A DNA stretch of 64,000 nucleotides from Roseiarcus sp963807735 (GTDB lineage: Bacteria > Pseudomonadota > Alphaproteobacteria > Rhizobiales > Beijerinckiaceae): positions 62,001-126,000 of the forward strand of contig CAWEDI010000042.1 in NCBI GenBank assembly GCA_963807735.1, read 5' to 3'. This document shows positions 1 through 8,152 of the stretch, one piece after another; the stretch's first letter is position 1; every line of letters begins with the position of its first letter. The notes below the pieces were generated by a model that was not told where the DNA came from, did not search any database, and was given only the letters and a program-made list of their open reading frames with translations. A program made the position numbers and the translations under genes.

Positions 1-399
1 CGGCGAGAACTCGCACGGTTCCGGCGGGAGACCCGGCTACAGCGCCGCCGCGAGATGTTCGCCGCCGTTGTCGCCGGCCACGCCTATGAGGAGGTCGCCG
101 CGACCTTCGGCGTCCATATCGCCACTGTCCGTCGAGAAGTCGATCTCGCGCTCGCCGCCCGCGCCCCGGACTCCGCCGACCGTTACGTCGCGCTGCAACT
201 GGCGCGGATACAAAAGGCGTTGCGGCTCGTCGACGGCGCGATGGAGGAGGGCGATCTCGCCGCCATTCCCGCGCTGGCGATGCTGTGCAACCAGTTCGAC
301 CGCTATCACGGCGTCGCCGCCCTGCTCGCCGCCCGGCCGCGCCCTGTCCCCGCGTTGCACGAATCGGCGCCTAAAGCCTTGGAATCACCGCATCGCTGA
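1..399 (+). CDS. HTH protein, possibly phage-related (5' end outside window)
   Basis: The frame is open from the first base, so the start lies upstream; 132 codons are visible. The visible part is rich in Arg, Ala and Glu. It has a helix-turn-helix-like stretch (residues AYEEVAATFGVHIATVRREV, near codons 26-45) followed by a helical tail that mentions no catalytic motif. Proteins of this shape are often found beside phage terminase or portal genes, where they act as DNA-recognition subunits. That role is inference from shape only. It ends 9 bases before the convergent stop of the glutaryl-CoA dehydrogenase gene. It could equally be a chromosomal HTH protein of unknown role. Confidence 0.5.
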   Translation, partial: RRELARFRRETRLQRRREMFAAVVAGHAYEEVAATFGVHIATVRREVDLALAARAPDSADRYVALQLARIQKALRLVDGAMEEGDLAAIPALAMLCNQFDRYHGVAALLAARPRPVPALHESAPKALESPHR

Positions 400-407
400 A
401 GCGGATT

Positions 408-1580
408 TCAGCTAAACGCCTGCAACCCCGTAATCGCGCGCCCGATAATCAGCGCATGCACATCATGCGTGCCCTCGTAGGTGTTCACCACCTCCAGGTT
501 CACCAAGTGTCGCGCCACCCCGTATTCGTCGGAAATCCCGTTGCCGCCCAGCATGTCGCGCGCGGCGCGGGCCACCTCCAGCGCCTTCCCGCAGGAATTG
601 CGCTTGAGAATGGACGTCAGCTCGACCGGCGGATGCCCCTCCTCCTTCAGCCGGCCTAGCCGCAGACAGCCTTGCAGGCCCAGCGCGATGTCGGTCGCCA
701 TGTCGGCGAGCTTCTTCTGGATCAACTGGTTGGCCGCCAAGGGCCGGCCGAACTGCTTGCGGTCGATCACATATTGCCGCGCCGTCGCGTAGCACGCTTC
801 CGCCGCGCCGAGCGCGCCCCACGCGATTCCGAAGCGCGCCGAGTTGAGGCAGGTGAACGGACCTTTCAGGCCCGAAACGCCGGGCAGCAGGTTCTCCTCG
901 GGAACGAACGCCCCCTCAAGCAGGATCTGCCCGGTGATCGAGGCGCGCAGGCCGACCTTGCCGTGGATCGCCGGCGTCTCCAGGCCCTTGGTCCCCTTCT
1001 CCACCAGGAATCCGCGAATGGCGCCGTCCTCGGTCTTCGCCCAGACCAGAAACAGGTCGGCGATCGGCGCGTTGGAGATCCACGTCTTGGCGCCGCTCAG
1101 CGAATAGCCGCCAGCGACCTTCTTCGCCCGCGTAATCATCGAGCCGGGGTCGGAGCCGTGGTCGGGTTCGGTCAGGCCGAAGCAGCCGATCATCCGCCCG
1201 CTCGCCAGCTTCGGCAGGTATTTCTCTTTCTGTCCCGGCGAGCCGAACTGCTCGATCGGCAGCATCACTAGCGAGGATTGCACGGACATCATCGAGCGAT
1301 AGCCGGAATCGACCCGCTCGACCTCGCGCGCGATCAGCCCGTAGGCGACGTAGCCGAGCCCCGCGCCGCCGAAATCCGGCGACACCGTCGGGCCGAGGAA
1401 GCCGAGTTCGCCCATCTCGCGGAAGATCGCCGGATCGGTCTTCTCCTCGCGGAAGGCGGCGAGCACGCGGGGTTGTAGCCGGTCCTTCGCGTAGGCAAAG
1501 GCCGTCTTCTGCACGAGCCGTTCTTCCTCGGTGAGTTGCTGCTCGAGGTCGAAGGGGTCTGCCCAGTTGAACCCGCTCAT
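408..1580 (-). CDS. gcdH: Glutaryl-CoA dehydrogenase
   Basis: A 390-residue FAD acyl-CoA dehydrogenase that oxidises and decarboxylates glutaryl-CoA to crotonyl-CoA in lysine and tryptophan breakdown. The C-terminal signature TYEGTHDVHALIIGRAITG is that of the glutaryl-CoA branch, with catalytic base Glu369. The FAD-binding stretch CFGLTEPDHGSDPGSM lies near residue 140 and the length matches the family. Its start lies 11 bases after the stop of the prenyl synthase gene on the same strand, so it may be the last gene of the arginine operon, though no overlap is seen here. It is intact and otherwise ordinary. Confidence 0.93.
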   Translation of the reverse strand: MSGFNWADPFDLEQQLTEEERLVQKTAFAYAKDRLQPRVLAAFREEKTDPAIFREMGELGFLGPTVSPDFGGAGLGYVAYGLIAREVERVDSGYRSMMSVQSSLVMLPIEQFGSPGQKEKYLPKLASGRMIGCFGLTEPDHGSDPGSMITRAKKVAGGYSLSGAKTWISNAPIADLFLVWAKTEDGAIRGFLVEKGTKGLETPAIHGKVGLRASITGQILLEGAFVPEENLLPGVSGLKGPFTCLNSARFGIAWGALGAAEACYATARQYVIDRKQFGRPLAANQLIQKKLADMATDIALGLQGCLRLGRLKEEGHPPVELTSILKRNSCGKALEVARAARDMLGGNGISDEYGVARHLVNLEVVNTYEGTHDVHALIIGRAITGLQAFS

Positions 1581-1591
1581 GCGGCCTCCCG

Positions 1592-2512
1592 TTAGTTCGC
1601 GCGCGCGGCGACGAAGCGGGCCGCCTCGCGCAACACATCGCCTTCGGAGCGGAACCCGGCTTCGCCAAGCGCGGCGACGGCTTGCTCGACAAAGGCGTCG
1701 CGCAGTCGCTTGGCGCCGTCAAGGCCATGGATCGAAACGAACGTGCCTTTGTTGCGCTCGGCGTCCTTGCCGGCGCGCTTGCCCAACTGCTCGGAGGTCG
1801 ATTCCGCGTCGAGAATGTCGTCGGCGACCTGGAACGCCGAGCCCAGCGCCTCGCCGTAGCGGATCAGCGCCGCGCGGCGTCGCGCGTCGGCGCCGGCGAC
1901 GATCGCCCCCGCCTCCACCGCGAAACGCAGCAGCGCGCCGGTCTTCATCGCCTGGAGGCGGCGGATCGCCGCATCGTCGAGCGGGGTCGCCGCCGTCTCG
2001 GCTTCGATGTCGAGCATCTGTCCGCCGACCATGCCGCCGACGCCGCTGGCGCGGGCGAGGCCGAGGCAGAGCGCCACGCGGATCTCGGCGTCCTGATGCG
2101 TCGCCGGGTCGGCAAGGATGTCGAAGGCGAGCGTCAGCAGGCCGTCGCCGGCGAGGATCGCGGTCGCGTCGTCGAACGCCTTATGGACGGTCGGACGGCC
2201 GCGTCGAAGATCGTCGTCGTCCATCGCCGGCAGGTCGTCATGCACCAGCGAATAGCAATGCACGCATTCGAGCGCGCAGCCCGCGCGCAATGGCGATTCG
2301 CCGATGACGCCCAGAGCCCGCGCGGTCTCGATGGTCAGGAACGGCCGCAGCCGCTTGCCGCCGCCGAGCGCGCCGTAGCGCATCGCGTCCAGAACCCGCT
2401 TCGGGCGGGTGATCTCGCCGGGCGCCGGGGCGTCGGCGAGGATGGCGGCGAGGGCCGCCTCGACCTGCTCGGCGATTTCGTTCAGACGCCCCGCGAAGCC
2501 TTGCGCGCTCAT
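1592..2512 (-). CDS. ispA: Polyprenyl synthetase, farnesyl/geranylgeranyl diphosphate synthase type
   Basis: A 306-residue trans-prenyltransferase that condenses isopentenyl diphosphate with allylic diphosphates. Both Asp-rich Mg-binding motifs are present: first HDDLPAMDDDD (residues 91-101), second QVADDILD near residue 230. The KRLRP substrate-binding motif is near residue 53. The start ATG at 2512 overlaps the hslO stop in an ATGA, which fixes the start; a longer upstream frame is only a shadow of hslO. Product chain length (C15 or C20) cannot be read with certainty from the sequence, and the symbol is by family resemblance. It is the fourth cistron of the argD operon. Confidence 0.9.
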   Translation of the reverse strand: MSAQGFAGRLNEIAEQVEAALAAILADAPAPGEITRPKRVLDAMRYGALGGGKRLRPFLTIETARALGVIGESPLRAGCALECVHCYSLVHDDLPAMDDDDLRRGRPTVHKAFDDATAILAGDGLLTLAFDILADPATHQDAEIRVALCLGLARASGVGGMVGGQMLDIEAETAATPLDDAAIRRLQAMKTGALLRFAVEAGAIVAGADARRRAALIRYGEALGSAFQVADDILDAESTSEQLGKRAGKDAERNKGTFVSIHGLDGAKRLRDAFVEQAVAALGEAGFRSEGDVLREAARFVAARAN

Positions 2513-3471
2513 CGCTCGTAGTCCCGGGGATCGAAGATGCGCTTGACCGAGCAGAACTCGCAAGTGACGCCGATCATGCCGTCGTCGCCGATCATCGCCT
2601 GCCGCTCCTCGCTCGAAAAGCTTTGCAGCATCGCGTCGATCCGGTCGGCCGAGCAGCGGCAGACGTCGGCGAGCGCCGATGGCGCGAACACCCGGACGCC
2701 GCGCTCGTGGAACAGGCGATAGAGCAGCCGCTCGCTCGACAAGGTCGGATCGAGCAACTCGTGATCCTCGGTCGTCGCGGCGAGCGACTTCGCCTCGACC
2801 CAAGCTTCGTCCTCCGGGACGGTCTCGGCGACATGGCCCGGCGGCGCATCGCCGGGGTCGAGATCGGCGCGGCGGCGGCGCTCCTCCGACTCCGGCAGGA
2901 ACTGCGCGATCAGGCCGCCGGCGCGCCAGCTCGGTCCTTCGGCCGTTAGCGTTTGCCCGACCGCGATGCGCACCAGGGTCGGTATCTGCTCGGAGCGATC
3001 GAAATAGTCGCCCGCCGCGCTTTGCAAGCCGCGACCGTCGAGCTCGACGACGCCCTGATAGCGCGACGACAACCCGTCGGGCTCGATGGTGAAGGCGAGA
3101 TGGCCCTTGCCAAGCAGACCGCCGCCGACCGCGACGCGCGCCGCCACCGCCTTCTCGTCGAAGCGCGCCAGGGCGCGCAGGTTCGAGGGCGCGTCGAAAT
3201 CGACCAGCACCATGCTGATCGGCCCGTCGCTCTGCGTCTGCAACTGGAAGCGGCCCTGCTGCTTCAGCGAAGCGCCGAGCAGCACGGCGAGCGTGGCGGC
3301 CTCGGCGATCACGCGCCCGACCGCGGGGGGATAGTCGTGCCGCTTGAGGATCGCGTCGAGCGTCGCCCCGAGCCGCGCGACGCGGCCGCGCGTGAACAAG
3401 CCCTCGACGGTATAGGGAGTGACGATGTCGTCATGGGCGACATCGGACACATCGCGCGCCGCGTCGGTCAT
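2509..3471 (-). CDS. hslO: Hsp33 redox-regulated chaperone
   Basis: A 320-residue cytosolic holdase activated by oxidation. The C-terminal zinc switch is complete: CRC (Cys271, Cys273) and CEFC (Cys304, Cys307). The N-terminal 33-kDa chaperonin fold begins around VTPYTVEGLFTRGRV. The start ATG at 3471 overlaps the argF stop by four bases (ATGA), and its own stop overlaps the next start the same way. This suggests translational coupling from argD down to the prenyl synthase. Placement after argF is a common alphaproteobacterial arrangement. Residues upstream of this ATG in the same frame are a shadow of argF. Confidence 0.94.
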   Translation of the reverse strand: MTDAARDVSDVAHDDIVTPYTVEGLFTRGRVARLGATLDAILKRHDYPPAVGRVIAEAATLAVLLGASLKQQGRFQLQTQSDGPISMVLVDFDAPSNLRALARFDEKAVAARVAVGGGLLGKGHLAFTIEPDGLSSRYQGVVELDGRGLQSAAGDYFDRSEQIPTLVRIAVGQTLTAEGPSWRAGGLIAQFLPESEERRRRADLDPGDAPPGHVAETVPEDEAWVEAKSLAATTEDHELLDPTLSSERLLYRLFHERGVRVFAPSALADVCRCSADRIDAMLQSFSSEERQAMIGDDGMIGVTCEFCSVKRIFDPRDYER

Positions 3472-4400
3472 GCCGACAGCGCTCCCAGGCACCAGGCGAG
3501 AATGCCCTTCTGCGCGTGCAGCCGGTTCTCCGCCTCGTCGAACACGACCGAGTTCGGCCCGTCGATCACGTCGTCGGTGACCTCCTCGCCGCGATGGGCG
3601 GGCAGGCAATGCAGGAAGATCGCGTCTTTGGCGGCGTGGCGCATCAGCTTGGCGTTTACCTGATAGGGAGAGAGCAAATTATGGCGCCGGCCGGCGTCTT
3701 CGTCGCCCATCGACACCCAGCAGTCGGAGATCACGGCGCTCGCATCCGCCACCGCGCGTTCCGGGTCATCGCTGACGACGATGCGGGCGCCGGCGGCGCG
3801 CGCTCGCGCTACGCGGCTCGCGGAGGGCTGCAACGTCTCGGGGCAGGCGATCTCGAGCTCGAACCCTAGGCGCGCCGAGGCGTCGATCCATGACGACAAC
3901 ACGTTGTTGTAGTCGCCGCTCCAGGCGATCTTCTTGCCCGCGATCGGCCCGCGATGCTCCTCGAAGGTGAGGATGTCGGCCATCACCTGACAGGGATGCG
4001 ATTGCTTGGTGAGCCCGTTAATGACCGGCACGGTCGCGAAGGCGGCGAGCTCGGCGAGATCGCCGGGATCCAGGATGCGGATCATGATGGCGTCGACGTA
4101 GCGCGACAGCACCCGCGCGGTGTCGGCGATCGTCTCGCCGCGGCCGAGCTGCATCTCGGCGCCGGTCAAGATGATGGTCTCGCCGCCGAGTTCGCGCATG
4201 CCGACGTCGAATGAGACGCGGGTGCGGGTGGACGGGCGCTCGAAGATCATCGCCAGCGTCTTGCCCTGCAACGGGCGCGGCGCCGTCGCGCGATCCTTCG
4301 CCCTCGCGGCCTTCATCTCGGCCGCCGCCTTCAGGATGGCGCGCAGCGTTTCCGTCGAGTGGTCGAGCAGGTCGAGAAAATGCCGAGGGGCGGCCGTCAT
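3468..4400 (-). CDS. argF: Ornithine carbamoyltransferase
   Basis: A 310-residue enzyme forming citrulline from ornithine and carbamoyl phosphate in arginine synthesis. The carbamoyl-phosphate motif STRTR is at residues 57-61, the ornithine-loop motif HCLPAHRG is near residue 265, and the HPCQ motif is around residue 135. The start chosen (MTAAPRHF) overlaps the argD stop as ATGA. A start 13 codons upstream would lie inside argD and lacks support. It is coupled to argD, consistent with consecutive use in the arginine pathway. Confidence 0.95.
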   Translation of the reverse strand: MTAAPRHFLDLLDHSTETLRAILKAAAEMKAARAKDRATAPRPLQGKTLAMIFERPSTRTRVSFDVGMRELGGETIILTGAEMQLGRGETIADTARVLSRYVDAIMIRILDPGDLAELAAFATVPVINGLTKQSHPCQVMADILTFEEHRGPIAGKKIAWSGDYNNVLSSWIDASARLGFELEIACPETLQPSASRVARARAAGARIVVSDDPERAVADASAVISDCWVSMGDEDAGRRHNLLSPYQVNAKLMRHAAKDAIFLHCLPAHRGEEVTDDVIDGPNSVVFDEAENRLHAQKGILAWCLGALSA

Positions 4401-5590
4401 GCGGCCGCCTTCGCCAATGTCCTCTCGGCTTCCACGCAAGTCGCGTCGAGCCGGCGCACGGCTTCGTCAAGCTCCGCCTCGGAGACGGTCAGCGGCGGCA
4501 GCAGCCGCACTACGTGATCGCCGGCCGGGATCGTCAGCAGCTTTTGCCCCCGCGCCAGCGCGGCGAAATCGCCTGGCGGCAAGCGCAGCTTGAGCCCGAT
4601 CATCAGCCCCTCGCCGCGCACCTCCTCGATGACGCGCGGATGCGCGTCGGCGAGCCCGGCGAGCTTCTGTTTGGCGAGGAGGCCGAGCCGCCTGACGTTT
4701 TCGAGAAAGCCCGGCGCCAGCACGACGTCGAGAACGGCGTTGGCGACCGACATGGCGAGCTGATTGCCGCCGAAGGTCGTGCCATGCACGCCCGCGGTGA
4801 GGCCGCGCGCGGCGTCGGCGGTCGCCAGGCACGCCGCGACGGGGAAGCCGCCGCCGAGGCCCTTGGCGGAGGTCAGAATGTCGGGGGTGACGCCGAGGTG
4901 TTCATAGGCAAACAGCGTTCCGGTGCGCCCGACGCCGGTCTGCACCTCGTCGAAGATCAACAACAGGCCGAGCCGGTCGCAGATTTCGCGCAAGCCCCGC
5001 AAGAACGCCGGCGGCACGGCGCGCACGCCGCCTTCGCCCTGGATCGGCTCGATCAGGATCGCCGCGGTCTCCGGCCCGACGGCTGCCTCGACCGCCGCAA
5101 GATCGGTGATCCGGATCTGGTCGAAGCCGTCAACCTTCGGCCCGAAGCCTTCGAGATATTTGGCCTGGCCGCCGGCGGCGATGGTCGCCAGCGTCCGCCC
5201 GTGGAAGGCGCCTTCGAAAGTCAGGATGCGGTAGCGCTCGCCATGTCCGTCGACATAGTGGCGCCGCCGCGCCATCTTGATTGCGGCCTCGTTGGCCTCG
5301 GCCCCGGAATTGGCGAAAAACACGAGATCGGCGAAGCTCGCGTCCGCCAGCCGTCGCGCCAGAATCTCGCCCTCGGGCATCTGGAACAGGTTTGAGGTGT
5401 GCCAGAGCTTGCCGCCCTGTCGCGTCAGCGTCTCGACGAGATGCGGATGGGAATGACCCAACGAAACCACGGCGATGCCGGCGCCGAAATCGAGATAGCG
5501 CTCGCCGTCGACCGTGGTCAGCCAGGAGCCGTCGCCGCGCTCAAACGTTAGCTCGGCGCGTGCATAGGTGGGCACGATGGCGGATGACAA
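4397..5590 (-). CDS. argD: Acetylornithine/succinyldiaminopimelate aminotransferase, TTG start
   Basis: A 397-residue class III PLP aminotransferase acting in arginine synthesis and probably also in the dap pathway. The PLP lysine is in the motif TSAKGLGGG, the phosphate-binding SGAEANEAA is near residue 100, and FDEVQTGVGRTG is conserved. No ATG fits. A TTG at 5590 is preceded by a strong AAGGAGG seven bases upstream and gives a normal-length protein beginning LSSAIVPTYARAEL. It is the first gene of the argD-argF-hslO-prenyl synthase operon, with a sigma-70-like promoter and a leader hairpin upstream. A longer in-frame extension from 5719 would cross the promoter and is rejected. Confidence 0.93.
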   Translation of the reverse strand: MSSAIVPTYARAELTFERGDGSWLTTVDGERYLDFGAGIAVVSLGHSHPHLVETLTRQGGKLWHTSNLFQMPEGEILARRLADASFADLVFFANSGAEANEAAIKMARRRHYVDGHGERYRILTFEGAFHGRTLATIAAGGQAKYLEGFGPKVDGFDQIRITDLAAVEAAVGPETAAILIEPIQGEGGVRAVPPAFLRGLREICDRLGLLLIFDEVQTGVGRTGTLFAYEHLGVTPDILTSAKGLGGGFPVAACLATADAARGLTAGVHGTTFGGNQLAMSVANAVLDVVLAPGFLENVRRLGLLAKQKLAGLADAHPRVIEEVRGEGLMIGLKLRLPPGDFAALARGQKLLTIPAGDHVVRLLPPLTVSEAELDEAVRRLDATCVEAERTLAKAAA

Positions 5591-5632
5591 GGGCGGACCT
5601 CCTTGCTGCACTGACGGGCCGAGCAGACCCTG

Positions 5633-5666
5633 CGAAAACAAAAAACGCCGCCCCTGAAAGGACGGC
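5633..5666 (-). terminator. Terminator-like hairpin in the argD leader (possible attenuator)
   Basis: Reading the minus strand, GCCGTCC (5666-5660) can pair with GGGCGGC (5653-5647, one G-U pair). It is followed directly by a T-rich run (T6, G, T4). This is the form of an intrinsic terminator. It lies between the promoter (5679-5707) and the argD ribosome site, so it is more likely regulatory than the end of another transcript. No leader peptide fits between the predicted transcription start and the hairpin. Confidence 0.5.
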
Positions 5667-5678
5667 CGCTGGCCCAAA

Positions 5679-5707
5679 TTTATATTGAAAGGCCGGCGCG
5701 CGGTCAA
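5679..5707 (-). promoter_or_regulatory. Promoter of the argD operon
   Basis: On the minus strand, TTGACC (5707-5702, 5 of 6 to the -35 consensus) is separated by exactly 17 bases from TATAAA (5684-5679, 5 of 6 to the -10 consensus). The expected start near 5672 gives a leader of about 80 bases before the TTG start of argD. Confidence 0.6.
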
Positions 5708-5788
5708 ATCGCGGCGCAAAGCGCAAAAAAATTTCGCCAGCCTCGGATTTGCCGGCGCGCCCTGTAGTGTTGCGCAACGCGTTGTTCG

Positions 5789-6007
5789 GATTCAAGCAAT
5801 CGACCAAACAACGAGATCGCGCCATGCGCGCCGCCGCAATGGCCTGGGGAAAACTTGGCTCCGCGCCGGGCGCCGACTCTTGCGCGCGATTCAACGTCTA
5901 GTGTAGCGTTTTCCGCGGTCGCCACGAAATATCGTGGCCTGTCTCACACGAGAGCGTTTCGCGTAAACCCCAAGGGCCATGCAGCTCAAGGGAGAGGCGA
6001 GGGATTC
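5789..6007. promoter_or_regulatory. Cluster of four GANTC sites upstream of gcrA
   Basis: GANTC motifs are at 5789 (GATTC), 5875 (GACTC), 5888 (GATTC) and 6003 (GATTC). They lie in the otherwise gene-free stretch 5708-6080 between the argD promoter and gcrA. GANTC is the CcrM methylation site, and GcrA activates promoters carrying methylated GANTC in Caulobacter. Autoregulation of gcrA through these sites is inference. I see no clear sigma-70 boxes for gcrA and no other feature in this gap. Confidence 0.35.
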
Positions 6008-6080
6008 GGTTTCGTGTGCCTGAAGTTTGGTTCTTCGCGGCGGGGAAGAGGCTGCGTAGGACCCAAAAGCGAGGCCAAAT

Positions 6081-6692
6081 ATGTCCTGGACGGAAGAACG
6101 GGTCGGGCTTCTTTCTCGCCTCTGGTTGGAAGGCAAGAGCGCAAGCCAGATCGCCGCCGCGTTGGGTGGCGGCCTAACCCGGAACGCGGTGATCGGCAAG
6201 GTCCATCGGCTTGGCTTGGCGGGCCGGGTCAAAGCGAGCGCCGCGACCGCTCCGGCGGCGTCGGAGGAAGCGTCCGAATTCGGCGAAACCGCTGCGTTTG
6301 TGGAGGCGGCGGTCGCCGCGCCGCGTCGGTCGGTGCGCGCCGGCGGGGGCGGCGGCGGGAGCGTCTCGACGCCGACCTCGATGGTCGCCGGCGCCCGAAG
6401 CGTGCAGGGCAATACGGCGCTCGCCATGGCGGAGCCGGCGGCGGAATCGCCCAAGCCGGCGCGGGCGCACGAGGAGGTCGTGGTCCCGCTTTCGCTCAAG
6501 GTGACGATCGTCGAGTTGCGCGAGTCGATGTGCAAGTGGCCGCTCGGCGATCCCTCGTCGTCGGATTTCCGCTACTGCGGCTCGCCCGCGCATTCCGGCA
6601 CGCCCTATTGCCAATATCACGGCAAACTCGCCTACCAGCCGGCGCAGGATCGCCGCCGCGAGCGTGACCGGCGCCCCTTGCTGGCGCGCTAG
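6081..6692 (+). CDS. gcrA: GcrA cell-cycle regulator
   Basis: A 203-residue protein with the diagnostic N-terminus (MSWTEERVGLLSRLWLEGKS, an HTH segment to about residue 50), a variable low-complexity Gly/Ala/Pro linker, and the conserved C-terminal sigma-70-binding part with the Cys/His cluster CKWPLGDP...YCGSP...YCQYH. GcrA works with the DNA methylase CcrM, binding RNA polymerase sigma-70 and methylated GANTC sites to drive cell-division-cycle genes in alphaproteobacteria. Its upstream region holds four GANTC sites. The stop is four bases from the convergent stop of the next gene. The linker is longer than in Caulobacter. Confidence 0.95.
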   Translation: MSWTEERVGLLSRLWLEGKSASQIAAALGGGLTRNAVIGKVHRLGLAGRVKASAATAPAASEEASEFGETAAFVEAAVAAPRRSVRAGGGGGGSVSTPTSMVAGARSVQGNTALAMAEPAAESPKPARAHEEVVVPLSLKVTIVELRESMCKWPLGDPSSSDFRYCGSPAHSGTPYCQYHGKLAYQPAQDRRRERDRRPLLAR

Positions 6693-6695
6693 ACG

Positions 6696-8048
6696 TCAAC
6701 CGCCGACGTAGCGCACGCGCCAGACCACGCCGCCGAGGTCGTCGGAGACCAACAGCTCGCCGCCCTTGGTCAAGGCGACGCCCGAGGGCCGTCCCCACAC
6801 GGAATCGTCCTCGCTGACGAAGCCGACCAGGAAATCCTCGTATTCCCCGGTCGGCCGGCCGTTGTCGAACACCAGCCGCACCACCTTGTAGCCGGTGCGC
6901 TTGGCGCGATTCCACGAGCCGTGCAAGGCGACGAACGCCCCGTCGCGGTATTTCGCGGGAAAATGCGAGGCGTTGTAGAAGGCGATGCCCAGCGGCGCCG
7001 AGTGGGGTTGCAACAGCACGTCGGGAACCGTGACCTGGCCTTTCAGGTCGGGCCGCTCCTTGCCGCGCTGCGGGTCCTCGTGATCGCCGATGTAATACCA
7101 CGGCCAGCCGTAGAACTTGCCGTCGCCGACCATGGTGGCGTAGTCCGGCGGAAGGTCATCGCCGAGCATTTCGCGCTCGTTGACGACGCACCACAATGCC
7201 GAACTCTGCGGCTGCACGCCGAGACCCGAACAATTGCGCAGGCCGGTGGCGAACACGCGCATCGCGCTGCCGTCCGGCTTGAACGCCAGCACGTCGGCGC
7301 GTCCCGCCTCCGGCCCCCACGCGGCGCCGAGCGCATGGGTCTTGCGGAACGCCTCGATCCCGGCGAGCGGTTTGACGCCTTCGCCGTCGTTGGAGTCGGA
7401 GCCGACGGAGGCGTAGATCGTCGAACCGTCGCCGGCGACCGCGAGGTCGCGGGTCCAATGTCCGCCGCCGTCGGGCAGGCCGACGATCTTCTCGGCGGGG
7501 CCGGAGGCGACCATCTCGCCCGACTTGTAGGGATAGCGGAACACGGCCGCGGGCGTCGCGACATAGACGTATTTCGGTTCGGGGCCGGGCGGGTAGAAAG
7601 CGACGCCGTAGGGTTGATCGAGGCGGCCCGCGAACACGCTGACGTCGGGCGGTTTGCCGGCGTCGTCCGCGCCGCGCAGCACCAGCACGCGGCCGCCGCC
7701 GCTTTCGGCCAAAAAAATGTCGCCGTTCGGCGCGGTGCGCATGACGCGTGGCTGGTTGAGGTTCTGCGTGAGAATGTCGACGGCGAAGCCGTAGGGCGCT
7801 TTCGGCGCGGCGGCCGGAGGTCGCGGGGTTTCGCGCGGCGGGTTGGCGGTTGAGGGGCTGACGTTAGGCGGCGGAAGATCGGCCGGCGTGATGCGGAACC
7901 GCAGGCCCGGCGCGTCGATGCGCCAATCCCCGTATGCGGCCGAGCCTGTCAAAGTCCTTGCAAAATCGCCGCGGGCGAGGCCGGCGGCGCAAATCATCGC
8001 CGCCGAGGCCACCGCCGCGACCACCCACCCTCGCATTGCGCTCTCCAT
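6696..8048 (-). CDS. Secreted sorbosone dehydrogenase-like beta-propeller protein
   Basis: A 450-residue exported protein of the soluble glucose/L-sorbosone dehydrogenase fold (PQQ-type six-bladed propeller). The N-terminus has a signal peptide (MRGWVVAAVASAAM...AAGLARG), then a Pro-rich linker, then blades starting near YGFAVDILTQNLNQPRVM. The conserved segments GLRNCSGLG, YGWPWYYIG and LHGSWNRAKRTGYKV are typical. Substrate is unknown and PQQ use is inferred. The start at 8048 follows an AGGAGG ten bases upstream; an ATG at 8036, closer to the signal peptide, is an alternative. It is divergent from ribB. Confidence 0.82.
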   Translation of the reverse strand: MESAMRGWVVAAVASAAMICAAGLARGDFARTLTGSAAYGDWRIDAPGLRFRITPADLPPPNVSPSTANPPRETPRPPAAAPKAPYGFAVDILTQNLNQPRVMRTAPNGDIFLAESGGGRVLVLRGADDAGKPPDVSVFAGRLDQPYGVAFYPPGPEPKYVYVATPAAVFRYPYKSGEMVASGPAEKIVGLPDGGGHWTRDLAVAGDGSTIYASVGSDSNDGEGVKPLAGIEAFRKTHALGAAWGPEAGRADVLAFKPDGSAMRVFATGLRNCSGLGVQPQSSALWCVVNEREMLGDDLPPDYATMVGDGKFYGWPWYYIGDHEDPQRGKERPDLKGQVTVPDVLLQPHSAPLGIAFYNASHFPAKYRDGAFVALHGSWNRAKRTGYKVVRLVFDNGRPTGEYEDFLVGFVSEDDSVWGRPSGVALTKGGELLVSDDLGGVVWRVRYVGG

Positions 8049-8152
8049 TCCGATTTTGCCTCCTATCATACACGCGGGCGCGTCGGGGGCGAGCGACGAA
8101 ACGGAAATGGATTTGAGTTGAACTGAAATTGCGGACGTAGTATTTAGAGGAA

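Noticed and set aside
5541..5925. Small minus-strand ORFs upstream of argD as a leader peptide gene
   Set aside because: They cross the promoter and hairpin, have no ribosome site and no run of arginine-related regulatory codons.
8070..8152. FMN riboswitch upstream of ribB
   Set aside because: The region is only about 80 bases and lacks the conserved RFN segments.
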